Positions 9,543 to 18,639 of a stretch of 64,000 nucleotides of DNA are shown piece after piece. Source of the stretch: Thermococcus sp. MV5 (lineage in GTDB: Archaea; Methanobacteriota_B; Thermococci; Thermococcales; Thermococcaceae); contig NZ_SNUE01000002.1 in assembly GCF_012027425.1 (NCBI RefSeq), positions 271,688 through 335,687 of the forward strand. Direction: 5' to 3'. The position numbers and the translations under genes were made by a program. Each line of letters starts with the position of its first letter. Position 1 is the stretch's first letter. The notes beneath the pieces were generated by a model, which saw nothing but the letters and a program-made list of their open reading frames with translations, had not been told where the DNA came from and did no database searches.

Positions 9543-9872
9543 CTAACCAAACTCTATCTCATTTTTAAACTCCTCACTTGTAATCAAAACAAGAACAATA
9601 GCTGCCAAAAAGGTTAGGCTTACTGAAGCGGGTTCAAAACTTACCAAAATCCAAATTATGCCAAATATTAGGTCAAGAAGGATTATGTACGTGCCAAATT
9701 GTATAATAATTCCCACACTCCTCAAAATCCCAAAAAGAATCAGAAAGTGAACTAAAGCTATGACCATAAATCCGATTGCGACTGACTTTTCTTCCACACT
9801 TAGAAGGGTCATTCCCACAAAATATGTTCCCATCAGAAAAAAGAAGAAAGAAACAATAGGTTTAACTCTCAT
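9543..9872 (-). CDS. Small integral membrane protein, unknown function
   Basis: A 109-residue protein made almost entirely of four hydrophobic helices (near residues 5-25, 30-50, 55-75 and 78-98), with a short acidic end (EEFKNEIEFG). No family motif is recognisable. It lies between the GDT1-like transporter gene and the methyltransferase gene on the same strand and is probably in one operon with them. The membrane location is clear; the role is unknown. Confidence 0.75.
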   Translation of the reverse strand: MRVKPIVSFFFFLMGTYFVGMTLLSVEEKSVAIGFMVIALVHFLILFGILRSVGIIIQFGTYIILLDLIFGIIWILVSFEPASVSLTFLAAIVLVLITSEEFKNEIEFG

Positions 9873-9893
9873 TTTCCTAGCCCCCTAGCCATC

Positions 9894-10157
9894 TCACAAC
9901 TTTCCAAAGATCATTAAAATCCCAAAAAGGATAAAAAGCAATCCTGCTCCCTTATGAATAACCTCCAATGGCAAAGCATCTCCAATCTTGTCTCCAACAA
10001 AGGCTCCTATAAGATTCACAAAAGCTAACCCCAATATGGCTCCAAGAAATGCTTTCATCCATCCATATTTAGAAGCAAATGCCATAGTAGCTAACTGTGT
10101 CTTATCACCTAATTCTGCAAGAAATATTGCAATAAAAATATAAAAAATTTCCTTCAC
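9894..10157 (-). CDS. GDT1/TMEM165 family cation transporter, half-size
   Basis: An 87-residue membrane protein with the family hallmark ELGDKTQ at residues 15-21, within LAELGDKTQLATMAF, followed by two more hydrophobic helices. Full-length members contain two such repeats, each carrying E-x-G-D-(KR)-(TS), and move manganese or calcium with proton exchange. A single-repeat protein should pair with itself to form a transporter. No second copy sits next to it. The family (formerly UPF0016) is certain; the transported ion is inference. Confidence 0.88.
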   Translation of the reverse strand: MKEIFYIFIAIFLAELGDKTQLATMAFASKYGWMKAFLGAILGLAFVNLIGAFVGDKIGDALPLEVIHKGAGLLFILFGILMIFGKL

Positions 10158-10181
10158 TTGTTACCACCTAAATAAAACGAA

Positions 10182-11357
10182 TTAAAGAGCCTCAAGGACC
10201 TTTTTCATCCGTGATATTGCTTCCAATAGATTTTCTCGTCTTGTAGCATAACTTATTCTTATGTATCCTTCACCATTGGGACCAAATGCCGTTCCTGGGA
10301 TTACTACTACTCCGGCTTTATCTAAAAGCCATTCCGCAAACTCTTCACTTTTCATCCCAGTCTCTTTTATATTGGCAAAGACATAAAACGCTCCCTTAGG
10401 TTCAAATGCCTTTATGTATGGAACCTCTTTCAACTTCTCTAAAACAAGAGTCCGTCTCTTCGCGTATTCTTTTCTCATGTTTTCTACAGCCTTCCAGCTT
10501 GCTTCTTCCCTAAGTGCAGCGACGCCAGCAATCTGGACAAATGAAGCAACATTTCCAATGATATATGCGTGAAGCTTTATCATGTCTCTGATGATCTCTT
10601 CAGGGGCAATTGTAAAACCCAGACGCCACCCAGTCATAGCAAATGTTTTTGAAAAACTGTTTGCGAGTATTGTGTTATCTGGAGCATACTTTATCATCGG
10701 TATATGCTTTGCCCCATCATAAAGGAAATGCTCATACGGTTCATCACTAAGAATATAAATGTTATAATCTTGAGCAATATCTGCAATAGCTTTAGCTATA
10801 TCCTCATCTAGAGTTGCTCCAGTGGGATTGTTTGGGTAGTTGAGAACTATCATTCTTGTTTTCTTGGTGATCAGCTCGAGGAGCTCATCCGGATCAGGCT
10901 GGAAATCATTTTCTTCTCTCAGTGGCAATCTAACAGCTTTTGCCTCTGCTACTTTTGCATCTTCAGCATAACACACAAATGCTGGATCGGGAATTATCAC
11001 TTCATCTCCATCCTCTAACAAACTCTCAAATGCAAGATAAGTGGCCTCATAAGCCCCAGCAGTTATGAGAACATTCTGAACTGGGATTTCAATACCATAA
11101 TGATCAGCATAATACTCTGAGATTGCATTCCTTAGTTCCAAAATCCCTGCATTGGGAGTATAATGAGTCCAGCCTTCATCAAGTGCTCTTTTTGCAGCAT
11201 CTTTTATGTTTTGAGGAGTATCAAAATCGGGTTCTCCTATCCCCAAAGAGATTACATTTTCCATTTTCGAAGCTCTTTCGAAGAGCTCCCTGATCTTTGA
11301 CCGTTGAATTAGATTTATACGATTTGCCACAAAATACTTGTGCTTCCTATAACGCAT
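10182..11357 (-). CDS. Class I aminotransferase (aspartate/aromatic type)
   Basis: PLP-dependent transaminase of fold type I, 391 residues. NYPNNPTG lies at 173-180, the aspartate that contacts the PLP pyridine nitrogen is in LSDEPYEH, and the Schiff-base lysine is K237 in NSFSKTFAMTGWRLGF. The C-terminal arginine motif GYIRISYA binds the substrate carboxylate. It closely resembles Pyrococcus enzymes annotated as aspartate or aromatic (kynurenine) aminotransferases; the donor is not decided by sequence. The ATG follows GGGGGGAT. It would move amino groups from peptide-derived amino acids to 2-oxoglutarate, supplying oxoacids to POR/VOR. Confidence 0.93.
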   Translation of the reverse strand: MRYRKHKYFVANRINLIQRSKIRELFERASKMENVISLGIGEPDFDTPQNIKDAAKRALDEGWTHYTPNAGILELRNAISEYYADHYGIEIPVQNVLITAGAYEATYLAFESLLEDGDEVIIPDPAFVCYAEDAKVAEAKAVRLPLREENDFQPDPDELLELITKKTRMIVLNYPNNPTGATLDEDIAKAIADIAQDYNIYILSDEPYEHFLYDGAKHIPMIKYAPDNTILANSFSKTFAMTGWRLGFTIAPEEIIRDMIKLHAYIIGNVASFVQIAGVAALREEASWKAVENMRKEYAKRRTLVLEKLKEVPYIKAFEPKGAFYVFANIKETGMKSEEFAEWLLDKAGVVVIPGTAFGPNGEGYIRISYATRRENLLEAISRMKKVLEAL

Positions 11358-11491
11358 GATTCATCCCCCCAAATGGCATTTATGAGTGAGGAAGAGTTCT
11401 TATAAATTTATCGAAAAGAAAGCTTCAATTTTAAGCACACAAATACAAAAATTTTCAAAATTATGGATATGAATACACATGTTAGACAATA

Positions 11492-11914
11492 TTAGAGCAC
11501 ATCCACCAAAGCAGCACACTCAAAAAGCTCTTTTACTTTTTCTTCCTCGCAATCTACAATTGGAAGTTCCCTTGCAGATATTTTTGTGATTATATCCCTC
11601 AAATCACCCTCTGCATGTTCCCCAATAGCCACAAGGAAATTTTCTCCTTCTTTTGCTCCAACTTGTAATATAGCATCTTTTATCTGAAGAGTTCCACTTG
11701 CTCTCAAGAGAATTTCCCCCTTAATAGTCTTGGCTTTATTTGTACCTCTTTCAAAAGATTTTAGTGCTAATATTGTAGCAAATGCTACTTGTTCCCAACA
11801 TTTAATATTCAATATTTGAACATTGTTAGGAAGTACTTCAAAAATTGAGGTGATATTTTCAATCAAAATTCTTGCAATCGCAATCCTCTTATTATTGTAT
11901 CTCAGCACTTTCAT
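11492..11914 (-). CDS. cgi121: KEOPS complex subunit Cgi121
   Basis: Subunit of the KEOPS complex, which makes N6-threonylcarbamoyladenosine at position 37 of tRNAs. Cgi121 binds the tRNA 3' end and touches the Bud32 kinase. The central segment AFATILALKSFERGTNKAK, with GEILLRASGTLQIKDAI following, is characteristic of the archaeal family, as is the length of 140 residues. The frame opens at a TTG at 11926, but the ATG at 11914 sits behind GGGGGAT and is preferred. A second KEOPS subunit, Pcc1, is encoded at 20.4 kb. Confidence 0.88.
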   Translation of the reverse strand: MKVLRYNNKRIAIARILIENITSIFEVLPNNVQILNIKCWEQVAFATILALKSFERGTNKAKTIKGEILLRASGTLQIKDAILQVGAKEGENFLVAIGEHAEGDLRDIITKISARELPIVDCEEEKVKELFECAALVDVL

Positions 11915-12059
11915 TACATCCCCCAAAAGTTATTTATTCGTTATTTATTAAAGTTTTTGTTTATACAGAATTGTGTAGTCATTTAAAAAATTTAATTTTA
12001 CGGCTTATTTTTTAAAAATTTTTTGAAATTAATAATATGTCCATATTAAATCATAGACA

Positions 12060-12071
12060 AAAAGTATTTAA
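12060..12071 (+). promoter_or_regulatory. Promoter of cdrS-ftsZ
   Basis: AAAGTATTTAAC fits a Thermococcales BRE/TATA element. It lies at the end of a very AT-rich stretch (11927-12060) about 55 bases before the cdrS start, implying a 5' leader of around 30 bases that includes the AGGTGA site at 12112-12117. Confidence 0.4.
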
Positions 12072-12123
12072 CTAATTAAAACAACATATTCATTAGCTAC
12101 GCTCATGTATAGGTGAGACTACC

Positions 12124-12315
12124 ATGGCCAAAATGAAAATCATCAGCGTACAACTACCACAAGGACTCATAAATGCTCTTGACAGTTTAGTTAGGAGGGG
12201 AGTTTACCCCAACAGAAGTGAAGCAATCCGAGAGGCTATCAGAGAACTAGTAAAAAAAGAACTCTATGTCACTGAGTCAGAAGAAAGAAGAATACCAGAG
12301 TACGTGGTCAAATAA
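12124..12315 (+). CDS. cdrS: Ribbon-helix-helix regulator next to ftsZ (CdrS-like)
   Basis: A 63-residue ribbon-helix-helix DNA-binding protein. The beta strand KIISVQLPQGLINALD is followed by two helices (LVRRGVYPNRSEAIREAIRE), the classic MetJ/Arc/CopG layout. The gene lies 19 bases upstream of ftsZ on the same strand. In haloarchaea the RHH protein CdrS is encoded beside ftsZ2 and controls cell-division genes; the same pairing here argues for that role. The ATG follows AGGTGA. The RHH fold is certain; the regulatory function is by analogy. Confidence 0.85.
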   Translation: MAKMKIISVQLPQGLINALDSLVRRGVYPNRSEAIREAIRELVKKELYVTESEERRIPEYVVK

Positions 12316-12334
12316 AGTTATCGGGGTGGTATAA

Positions 12335-13582
12335 ATGGTGTTTAAGATATTGGAACAAGCCGGTATTAATTTAGATATAAATAACAATAATGACAAAATC
12401 CAAGAAACTTTCAGTGATCTAGATGTCTCCAAAGCTTTCATTAAAATAGCGATAATAGGCATTGGCGGTTCCGGGAACAATACTATTACAAGACTTTACG
12501 AACTGGGTGTAGAAGGAGCAGAACTGATAGCAATGAACACCGACGCTCAACACTTGGCAAGAACAAAAGCTCACAGAAAAATCCTTCTTGGAAAGAATAT
12601 AACTCATGGAAAAGGATCGGGTGGAAACCCAAGAATAGGGTATTTGGCCGCAGAGGCCAGTAGAGATGAAATTGCTGATGTTATTAGAGATGTGGATCTC
12701 GTATTTTTGACTGCTGGAATGGGTAATGGTACTGGAACTGGAGCAGCCCCGGTGGTTGCAAAGATAATAAAGGAAGAGGCTAGAAACGGGGGAAGAATTC
12801 AAGAGCCACTCATTGTAAGCGTTGTGACATATCCATTCAGGAATGAAGGAACAAAAAGAATTGAAAAAGCAAAAGCTGGAATACAAGCCCTGCTCAAATA
12901 CTCTGATACTGTAGTGATAATAGAAAATGATAAACTTCTTGAACTTGTACCAAAATTACCAATCTCTGCAGCATTCAGATTTGCAGATGAGATAATAGCA
13001 AGAATGGTTAAAGGTATTACAGAGACAATAATGCTCCCCTCTATGGTCAATATTGATTTTGCCGACGTTTATAGTGTTATGAAAAATGGTGGAGCAGCGT
13101 TGATTGGAATCGGTGAGAGTGATTCTAATAGAAGGGCTGTTGATGCAATAAACAACGCACTAAACAACAAAATGCTTGAAGTCGAGTTTGGAAGTGGCGA
13201 ATCTGCACTAGTTCACTTTACAGTCGGGCCAGATGTTAGTCTTGGAGAAATAAACGATGCGATGCAGATAGTCTATGAAAAGCTTGGAGCGAAATCCGAA
13301 ATAAAATGGGGCGCAAGAATTGACAAGGAGCTTGGAAAGGTTGTCAGAGCAATGGTTATAATGACAGGAGTTAGATCGCCACACATTCTCAGTAGTGACA
13401 TACACGCACTTAGCGAGGAAGACAACATAATAATATCAAATCCAATAAACAGGAGAATAAACAAGGACTCAGAACTCGAGAATCTCTTTGACAGGGTTTC
13501 AGGTGAAAAGAAAAGAAGTGTCGGGGCAAATCCGATAGTTGAGAGAATCTTAGATGGAGCCATAGATTACGATTTAAGTTAA
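12335..13582 (+). CDS. ftsZ: Cell division protein FtsZ
   Basis: Tubulin-family GTPase that forms the division ring. The nucleotide-binding GIGGSGNNT lies at residues 42-50, the tubulin signature [12 protein letters not shown] at 128-139, and the T7 loop [11 protein letters not shown] carries the catalytic acidic residues that act on the neighbouring subunit's GTP. An N-terminal extension of about 35 residues precedes the Rossmann core; the C-terminal tail after about residue 385 is charged and probably disordered. GGGGTGGT precedes the ATG. It is cotranscribed with the RHH regulator gene just upstream. Confidence 0.97.
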   Translation: MVFKILEQAGINLDINNNNDKIQETFSDLDVSKAFIKIAIIGIGGSGNNTITRLYELGVEGAELIAMNTDAQHLARTKAHRKILLGKNITHGKGSGGNPRIGYLAAEASRDEIADVIRDVDLVFLTAGMGNGTGTGAAPVVAKIIKEEARNGGRIQEPLIVSVVTYPFRNEGTKRIEKAKAGIQALLKYSDTVVIIENDKLLELVPKLPISAAFRFADEIIARMVKGITETIMLPSMVNIDFADVYSVMKNGGAALIGIGESDSNRRAVDAINNALNNKMLEVEFGSGESALVHFTVGPDVSLGEINDAMQIVYEKLGAKSEIKWGARIDKELGKVVRAMVIMTGVRSPHILSSDIHALSEEDNIIISNPINRRINKDSELENLFDRVSGEKKRSVGANPIVERILDGAIDYDLS

Positions 13583-13633
13583 ATCTTCATATTTTATAAT
13601 CACCCAAATTTGCTAAAATCAGGTGTGCTAAAA

Positions 13634-14080
13634 TCACTCGCAAAATATCTCTACTATTTTTTGAATTATTTTACTAGTTTTGGCAATGTCGCTTTTGTAG
13701 GAATAGGGAATTCTTATAACCTCAGCGTTAATACCATTCTTTTTTAGCTCTTCTTTAAGAACATTAATATCGAAATTCTGATCTGGGCCCAAAGCAATAA
13801 TATCAGGATTTAGCTTTTTAACTAACTCAAAACTTATACAATCCGGTTCCCCAATAACAACATCATCCACCATTTTAAGAGCCTTTAAAACTTCTGCTCT
13901 CTCATACATAGAATTTATAGGCGCCCTACCTTTTCTTTCTTCAACAGTTTTATCATGTGCAACTATCACTATAAGTTCATCGCCAAGTTCTTTTGCATGC
14001 TGCAAAAAATGGATATGACCTACATGCAGGATATCAAAAACTCCACCTGTAACCACTCTAATCTTCTTTTTTTCCATCAT
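13634..14080 (-). CDS. ribL: FAD synthase, archaeal RibL
   Basis: Transfers AMP from ATP to FMN to make FAD in archaea. It is a small cytidylyltransferase-family protein of 148 residues. The nucleotide-binding motif [13 protein letters not shown] spans residues 13-25, and the C-terminal [10 protein letters not shown] corresponds to the family's ISTTK-like motif. Cysteines near the end (DCISFEL, FCE) agree with the redox-sensitive archaeal enzymes. An ATGATG pair at 14080-14075 follows GGTG; either ATG could start translation. It overlaps the end of the PUA-domain gene by four bases, so the two are translationally coupled. Confidence 0.88.
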   Translation of the reverse strand: MMEKKKIRVVTGGVFDILHVGHIHFLQHAKELGDELIVIVAHDKTVEERKGRAPINSMYERAEVLKALKMVDDVVIGEPDCISFELVKKLNPDIIALGPDQNFDINVLKEELKKNGINAEVIRIPYSYKSDIAKTSKIIQKIVEIFCE

Positions 14081-14589
14081 AACACCGTCAACTCCCAAAT
14101 TTTATCCTTTGCATGATGTATCACCTTCACAGCTTTTCCTTTTTTCTTTTCCTTCATAGTTTTTCCATCTAATAAAGCTATTCCAATAGCTAAAGGTCTT
14201 CCATATTGTTCCTCTACAATAAAAACGAAATCTCCCTCTTCTATCTCTTCATCCGCATCTACTATCCCTGGAGCCATAACATCAGCTCCGTTTAGAATAT
14301 AGGGTACCGCTCCTTGATCCACAACCACTCTGCGTTTCCATTTCCTCAGATCCTCCACATTTGATATTTCATACAAGGCTATAACCAAGGGGAAAATAAG
14401 ATCTTCCCTCTTTATAAACCGCGGTTTTTTGTTAACAAAGAGTATCTGAGTCTTTTTATCGAACTCTCCTATTAGAACCTGATCATTCTTAGATATCAGC
14501 TTTTTTGCTACTTCATTTCCAAAAATTCTACTCATATCTTCTATTATCTTCTTAACTTCCTTTTTACTTAAGGGATGCTTTATCTTCAT
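14077..14589 (-). CDS. PUA-domain RNA-binding protein
   Basis: About 170 residues. The C-terminal half is a PUA domain ([19 protein letters not shown], then [19 protein letters not shown] and [10 protein letters not shown]), the fold that binds structured RNA in archaeosine and pseudouridine enzymes. The N-terminal half resembles the pre-PUA region of MCT-1-like proteins. No enzymatic motif is present. Translation probably starts at 14589 or the adjacent ATG at 14592, behind GAGGTG. It is sandwiched between the DUF4443-like regulator gene and ribL in an operon. Confidence 0.85.
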   Translation of the reverse strand: MKIKHPLSKKEVKKIIEDMSRIFGNEVAKKLISKNDQVLIGEFDKKTQILFVNKKPRFIKREDLIFPLVIALYEISNVEDLRKWKRRVVVDQGAVPYILNGADVMAPGIVDADEEIEEGDFVFIVEEQYGRPLAIGIALLDGKTMKEKKKGKAVKVIHHAKDKIWELTVL

Positions 14590-14605
14590 CATAAACACCT
14601 CAAAG

Positions 14606-15205
14606 TTATTCTGCCAGTTTTCTGATATCACTAGGCAACAAATCCCCTTTTAAAACCACTGCTACATGAATAGCACTCCTAATAGCATTTGTTCGACTTT
14701 CTGCCCATGTTATTACGATTAAGTCTCCATCTTTAAGAGGTAGTTTTTTCACTTCTCTATCTATCTCAGGAAGTGCATCCTTTAAGGGCCTCTCGTCCTC
14801 AGGAAATATTGCTTCTCCCTCAGAACAGAGTAAAATCATGGCTCCTTTTGCAAAAAATCTAATAGCTTCATCTCTCAACTCTATACTCTTAAACTCAGGA
14901 GGGTTCCTTACAATGAGAGCACATGCAGGGAAACCTTCTATAGATTCTATCTCAACGGGTTCTGAAAAAAGATTAGAAATATCGTTTACAACATTAATCC
15001 CTTTCTCACTTAGAAAATGGCCTTTTTGTTGGGACTTAATCAAGCCCGAAGCAGTAAGTTTCTTTAAAAGAGTTCTAACAGTGCCTTCTCCGAGACTTAA
15101 TTCCTCAGAAATCTGTTTGCGACCTTTCGGAGTCTTCACCAAAAAGAGTGTGATGAGAATGTCCTCCATTTTAAACTCAGGATATGCACCTCGCTTCCAG
15201 TCCAT
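14606..15205 (-). CDS. HTH-domain protein (DUF4443-like), putative regulator
   Basis: A 199-residue protein with an N-terminal winged helix-turn-helix (residues 10-70: KGRKQISEELSLGEGTVRTL followed by KKLTASGLIKSQQKGHF). The C-terminal domain, from about residue 80, ends with DGDLIVITWAE and an alanine-rich helix and resembles the archaeal DUF4443 family as I remember it. The wing layout suggests a DNA-binding regulator, but no target is visible. The start at 15205 follows GAGGTGA; the frame upstream (to 15262) has no ribosome binding site. Adjacent genes encode RNA-handling proteins. Confidence 0.75.
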   Translation of the reverse strand: MDWKRGAYPEFKMEDILITLFLVKTPKGRKQISEELSLGEGTVRTLLKKLTASGLIKSQQKGHFLSEKGINVVNDISNLFSEPVEIESIEGFPACALIVRNPPEFKSIELRDEAIRFFAKGAMILLCSEGEAIFPEDERPLKDALPEIDREVKKLPLKDGDLIVITWAESRTNAIRSAIHVAVVLKGDLLPSDIRKLAE

Positions 15206-15258
15206 TCTTTCACCTCTACTTTCGAATGCATTAAAGAAATATAAAAAGTTTAAGGCGA

Positions 15259-16401
15259 TCAATCTACAAATGCATGCCCATTCCAGAGCTCTCTAATTTC
15301 TCTTGTAGCTTCTGGATAAACTCGTTTAAATGTTATCTTCCAGTATTCATTAGATATTTCCTCTATGTCTTCAATATGGATCTTCAATCCAAGACGTTCA
15401 AAATGTGATACCATCTTATATGCAGTCTCAATATGTTTTACCCTCACAGTAAACGTCTCTGCTATTTCCTCACCACTGCCTACATCCCATATACTCTCCA
15501 CAAATGGTTCTAAAAGTGCTTTTCCAAGAGCAGTTGCATATCTTTCAAAGTCTGCATCTCTGATCTTCTCTTCTGCTAAGTAAAAAGCCAAACGTTTAAT
15601 TCTCTGCATAAAATATCCATGTGGCAGCTCGAAAAATACCCGTGCCCCAATTCGTATGTCATTTATATTCGCATATGGCGTTACGTATTTAATTATCTTC
15701 TTCATGTCGGGACTTTTCATCACTATCCCTTCTCGGCGTTGCGTGCTGAGCTCTTCTATGAGTTGTCGAAGTTCATTCATCTTCGAAATATTATACATCC
15801 CAAAAACTTCAACACTTGGAATTCCATATTCGTCCGCCATTTTTATCCTATCCTTCACAGGAATCGATTTGCCAGTCCTTTTCTCTTGGATATCAAAGAG
15901 AAAGAATTGGATGTCTTCCTTTATATGTGGCGGACCTTCAACAAGATAAGGACTTTCAGGCCCTGCCATCTCCCCACAAAGTACTAAATTGGGATAATCT
16001 TTGAAAAATTCCATGTTCACAAAATCTTCAATCCTTTCCGTAGTGAAGGGACATATGAAACCTCCTCTTGTAAAAGCAAATACTCTTCCCTCAATTTGAG
16101 CCACTCTGATATTGTACCCATCTATTTTTTCCTCCACGTAAAATGGCTTCATTTTAAATACTCTTTTTATGCCTTTCTCTAGCTGGACAACTCTTTTTAT
16201 GTGAGGAAAGCCCAATATGATATTATGATGATCAAAAACCACCGTGCCTCTTCTTAGATTACCGGCTGAATCTTTAAATCTAAGATATTTTATGCCCTCA
16301 AACTCATCTTCTACTATTCCTCCTTTCCCTTCAAGCATCTCAATTCTTTCTTCACGAATTCCAAGATCAAGAAGGAGCTTCTTGAAGTATGAGCTCACCA
16401 T
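15259..16401 (-). CDS. ATP-dependent RNA ligase (Rnl3, Pab1020 type)
   Basis: Archaeal RNA ligase that joins or circularises single-stranded RNA through an enzyme-AMP intermediate. The adenylation lysine is K92 in the motif VEEKIDGYNIRV. Other nucleotidyltransferase motifs are FTRGGFICP, CGEMAG, FFLFDIQE and REGIVMKSP. A helical C-terminal extension of about 120 residues follows, as in the dimeric Pyrococcus enzyme Pab1020. The length of 380 residues fits. The preferred ATG at 16401 is preceded by TTGGTG; the frame extends four codons further up to a TTG. Physiological substrates are not settled in the family. Confidence 0.9.
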   Translation of the reverse strand: MVSSYFKKLLLDLGIREERIEMLEGKGGIVEDEFEGIKYLRFKDSAGNLRRGTVVFDHHNIILGFPHIKRVVQLEKGIKRVFKMKPFYVEEKIDGYNIRVAQIEGRVFAFTRGGFICPFTTERIEDFVNMEFFKDYPNLVLCGEMAGPESPYLVEGPPHIKEDIQFFLFDIQEKRTGKSIPVKDRIKMADEYGIPSVEVFGMYNISKMNELRQLIEELSTQRREGIVMKSPDMKKIIKYVTPYANINDIRIGARVFFELPHGYFMQRIKRLAFYLAEEKIRDADFERYATALGKALLEPFVESIWDVGSGEEIAETFTVRVKHIETAYKMVSHFERLGLKIHIEDIEEISNEYWKITFKRVYPEATREIRELWNGHAFVD

Positions 16402-16517
16402 TGATAGCACCAATAAATAATATCACTCTTTAGTTTATAGTTTTTATGAAGATACTTCTATCTCATAACAAAGAGTTTTCAAAAATTAGATGTCCAAAGA
16501 AAAGTGTGAAAATAGAA

Positions 16518-17243
16518 TCAACCTTTCAAAAATGCTTCAACGAGATTCCTAGTCTCTTTAAAAGCCTCCAAAGGAATACCTTTTGGAAGTCCTCCGAGGT
16601 CCCCTTTCACATCCTTTAAAACACCCTCACCAGCCCCTAAAAACATTCCCTCACTTGTTATTCCCCTAAAGTTTGCAGGAGGAAGTAATGCCACAGCGAC
16701 TTTGTGACCTTCTTTTACACTTAAATCATTTGTTACCACTGTAATAGCTCTATCACCCAGGTTTACATTACATACAAGAAGCTTATCTGCATTTGGGTGT
16801 TTACCAGCACTCATGACCTCTCCAACTCTTATATCAACAGCAATTACAGGATCATTTATTTTTCCAAGTTTCAACCTTTTATTCAGACCCATTATAGTAT
16901 TCAAGAAAAACCTTATCTTTGCAACAGATTCTTCCAATTTTTCCTTTTCATGCCTGTCAGCCAGTTCTAGGAATTTAATGTACCATTCTTCTCCCCCAAG
17001 TGCTTCAATTATCCCTTGTGCTTTTTTTACAAGTTCTTTCATTTGGGGAGTCTCAATAAGTTCAGAAGGCTCTAAGTAGGAGTACCTCATAGCTTGAAGT
17101 TCAGGAATCATTTCTTTAGCAAGCTGTATTGCTTTCTTCTTGTCCCACTTACCCTTAAATTTCGCTCCTTCAACTGTTTTTAAGAAAAGCTCCACCGCTT
17201 TCTCTGCTACAAGTAAGCGATAATCCTTACTCGTGTCCCACAT
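16518..17243 (-). CDS. tRNA-binding (EMAPII/OB-fold) domain protein
   Basis: A 241-residue protein. Residues about 1-125 are helical and unfamiliar. The C-terminal half is a tRNA-binding OB fold of the EMAPII/Arc1p/MetRS-beta type ([22 protein letters not shown], shown here in pieces: [44 protein letters not shown]). It lacks any synthetase catalytic domain and may act as a tRNA-presenting cofactor. The ATG at 17243 follows GGTGGGA and lies within the end of the upstream helical-repeat gene, giving an overlap of 17 bases and probable coupling. Confidence 0.85.
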   Translation of the reverse strand: MWDTSKDYRLLVAEKAVELFLKTVEGAKFKGKWDKKKAIQLAKEMIPELQAMRYSYLEPSELIETPQMKELVKKAQGIIEALGGEEWYIKFLELADRHEKEKLEESVAKIRFFLNTIMGLNKRLKLGKINDPVIAVDIRVGEVMSAGKHPNADKLLVCNVNLGDRAITVVTNDLSVKEGHKVAVALLPPANFRGITSEGMFLGAGEGVLKDVKGDLGGLPKGIPLEAFKETRNLVEAFLKG

Positions 17244-18297
17244 CACTCCCACCTTCAATTGCTTTTAAAACTTCTTTCTTAACACTTTCGTTTGATATTG
17301 CCTCCGCAACTGTAACAGCTTTAAGCTTATCACCTCTCTTAGCATACGCTAGAGCAATCCTAGCAAATACTTGAGAAGCAAGTTCCCTATCATCCATTAT
17401 GGCTGCTATGGTTAGAGCCTCCTTGAGCTGACCTATTTTTAAAAATTTGAACGCAATATCTCTAAGAGATTCATCCTCAGGTTGAAGCTTTCTTTCAGCA
17501 GCCATTCTAAAAGCTTCTTCTACTAAATTATTACCCAAACCTTTTTTATCATGAAGAACAAGCCAATAAGCTATCTCCAGTAATGCCAAAATCTTTTCTT
17601 CTTCTGGCAAGTATTTAATAACGAAAACTGCACTTTCTAAATCTCTTTTTTCAAGAAAGTCTGAAACGACTTTACTCCCATGTTCTACTGCAAGCTCTAT
17701 AAGAGAAGCTTTTTTCTTTAGCTCTTGAGCACTAAGATTCCTTCTAATATCTTCATAGATTCCTGCTGCAAGTTCATAGAAGTCTCTAGCCTCTGGAGAA
17801 CGTACCTTATCTGCACTCTCCACAATTCGTTGCGCCAAAGTATAAAGAAAAGAAAGAACTTTGGAATATGGCTCAGAAGATCTTGTTGCTGTTTCATATG
17901 CCACATTGTAATAGTAAAACGCATCACTATGCTTCCCACTTAACGCCATATAATATGCTAGATATGCATACCCATCAGCTCTCCAAAGAGAATAATCAAT
18001 AGACCTAACTAGCTGATGTGCTTTTTTGAAAAAGTAGTCTCCTTTACTATCTCCAGAAGCTAGAAGAGTATATCCAATTAATGCTAATGCTCTTGCCTTA
18101 TCCAGTAGTTCTTTTAAGGAGTCTACTACCTCCAACATTCTCCCTAGAAGCGCTTCCATGTACTTTACCTCTTCCACATAAAGATAAATGTATGAAAGGG
18201 CTTCAAGTTTCGAGAAGGGATCTTTAATCCTCAAGGCCAACTCCAAGGCACTCCCAAAATCCCCCCTCTCTACAAAATCAGATATATCCTCCATCAT
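17227..18297 (-). CDS. Helical-repeat (TPR-like) protein, unknown function
   Basis: About 356 residues, almost entirely alpha-helical, with recurring paired helices such as [34 protein letters not shown] and [17 protein letters not shown]. These carry the small/large residue spacing of tetratricopeptide repeats, so it is probably a protein-binding solenoid scaffold. No enzymatic motif is seen. GGTGAT precedes a cluster of start codons; 18297 or 18294 is best. It overlaps the tRNA-binding protein gene downstream and the zinc-ribbon gene is immediately upstream, which suggests the three products act together. Confidence 0.7.
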   Translation of the reverse strand: MMEDISDFVERGDFGSALELALRIKDPFSKLEALSYIYLYVEEVKYMEALLGRMLEVVDSLKELLDKARALALIGYTLLASGDSKGDYFFKKAHQLVRSIDYSLWRADGYAYLAYYMALSGKHSDAFYYYNVAYETATRSSEPYSKVLSFLYTLAQRIVESADKVRSPEARDFYELAAGIYEDIRRNLSAQELKKKASLIELAVEHGSKVVSDFLEKRDLESAVFVIKYLPEEEKILALLEIAYWLVLHDKKGLGNNLVEEAFRMAAERKLQPEDESLRDIAFKFLKIGQLKEALTIAAIMDDRELASQVFARIALAYAKRGDKLKAVTVAEAISNESVKKEVLKAIEGGSDVGHE

Positions 18298-18302
18298 AAT
18301 CA

Positions 18303-18635
18303 TCACCGAGTATTCTTAACTCTCCTGTCCCACTCTTCTAACATTAAGTCCAGGGTTAACAAATTAGTGAGCTTTAATTTGACTTTATTATTCTTATAGT
18401 CTACACTACCCTCAAATTCATTAAGAAGCTCAAAGACCTTGCTCGCTTCATTCTGACTTAAACTGTTCCCATAGAATTCTTCACCACATTTCGGACACGT
18501 AAATATGAAAGTGTCTAACGTAGATAAAAAAGAATCCCTATTTTTGAGCAATTCCTTAAAGTTATTCAAAGTGAGCATCTGTTCAATAAGATCTTCCCAC
18601 TTAAGTACTTCACCACAAAGGGGGCACCTACTCAT
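18303..18635 (-). CDS. Zinc-ribbon protein, unknown function
   Basis: A 110-residue protein with two CxxC pairs: CPLCGE at the N-terminus and CPKCGE near residue 50, which together should bind one zinc ion in a split ribbon. The rest is charged and helical. Similar proteins occur in Thermococcales without a known role. The ATG follows GGGTGAT with three bases between. It sits between the DHH phosphoesterase gene (five bases upstream) and the helical-repeat gene in one run of minus-strand genes. Confidence 0.7.
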   Translation of the reverse strand: MSRCPLCGEVLKWEDLIEQMLTLNNFKELLKNRDSFLSTLDTFIFTCPKCGEEFYGNSLSQNEASKVFELLNEFEGSVDYKNNKVKLKLTNLLTLDLMLEEWDRRVKNTR

Positions 18636-18639
18636 TGGA

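Noticed and set aside
11927..12060. Replication origin or DNA-unwinding element in the AT-rich gap before cdrS
   Set aside because: There are no origin recognition box repeats and no adjacent cdc6; a promoter region explains the composition.
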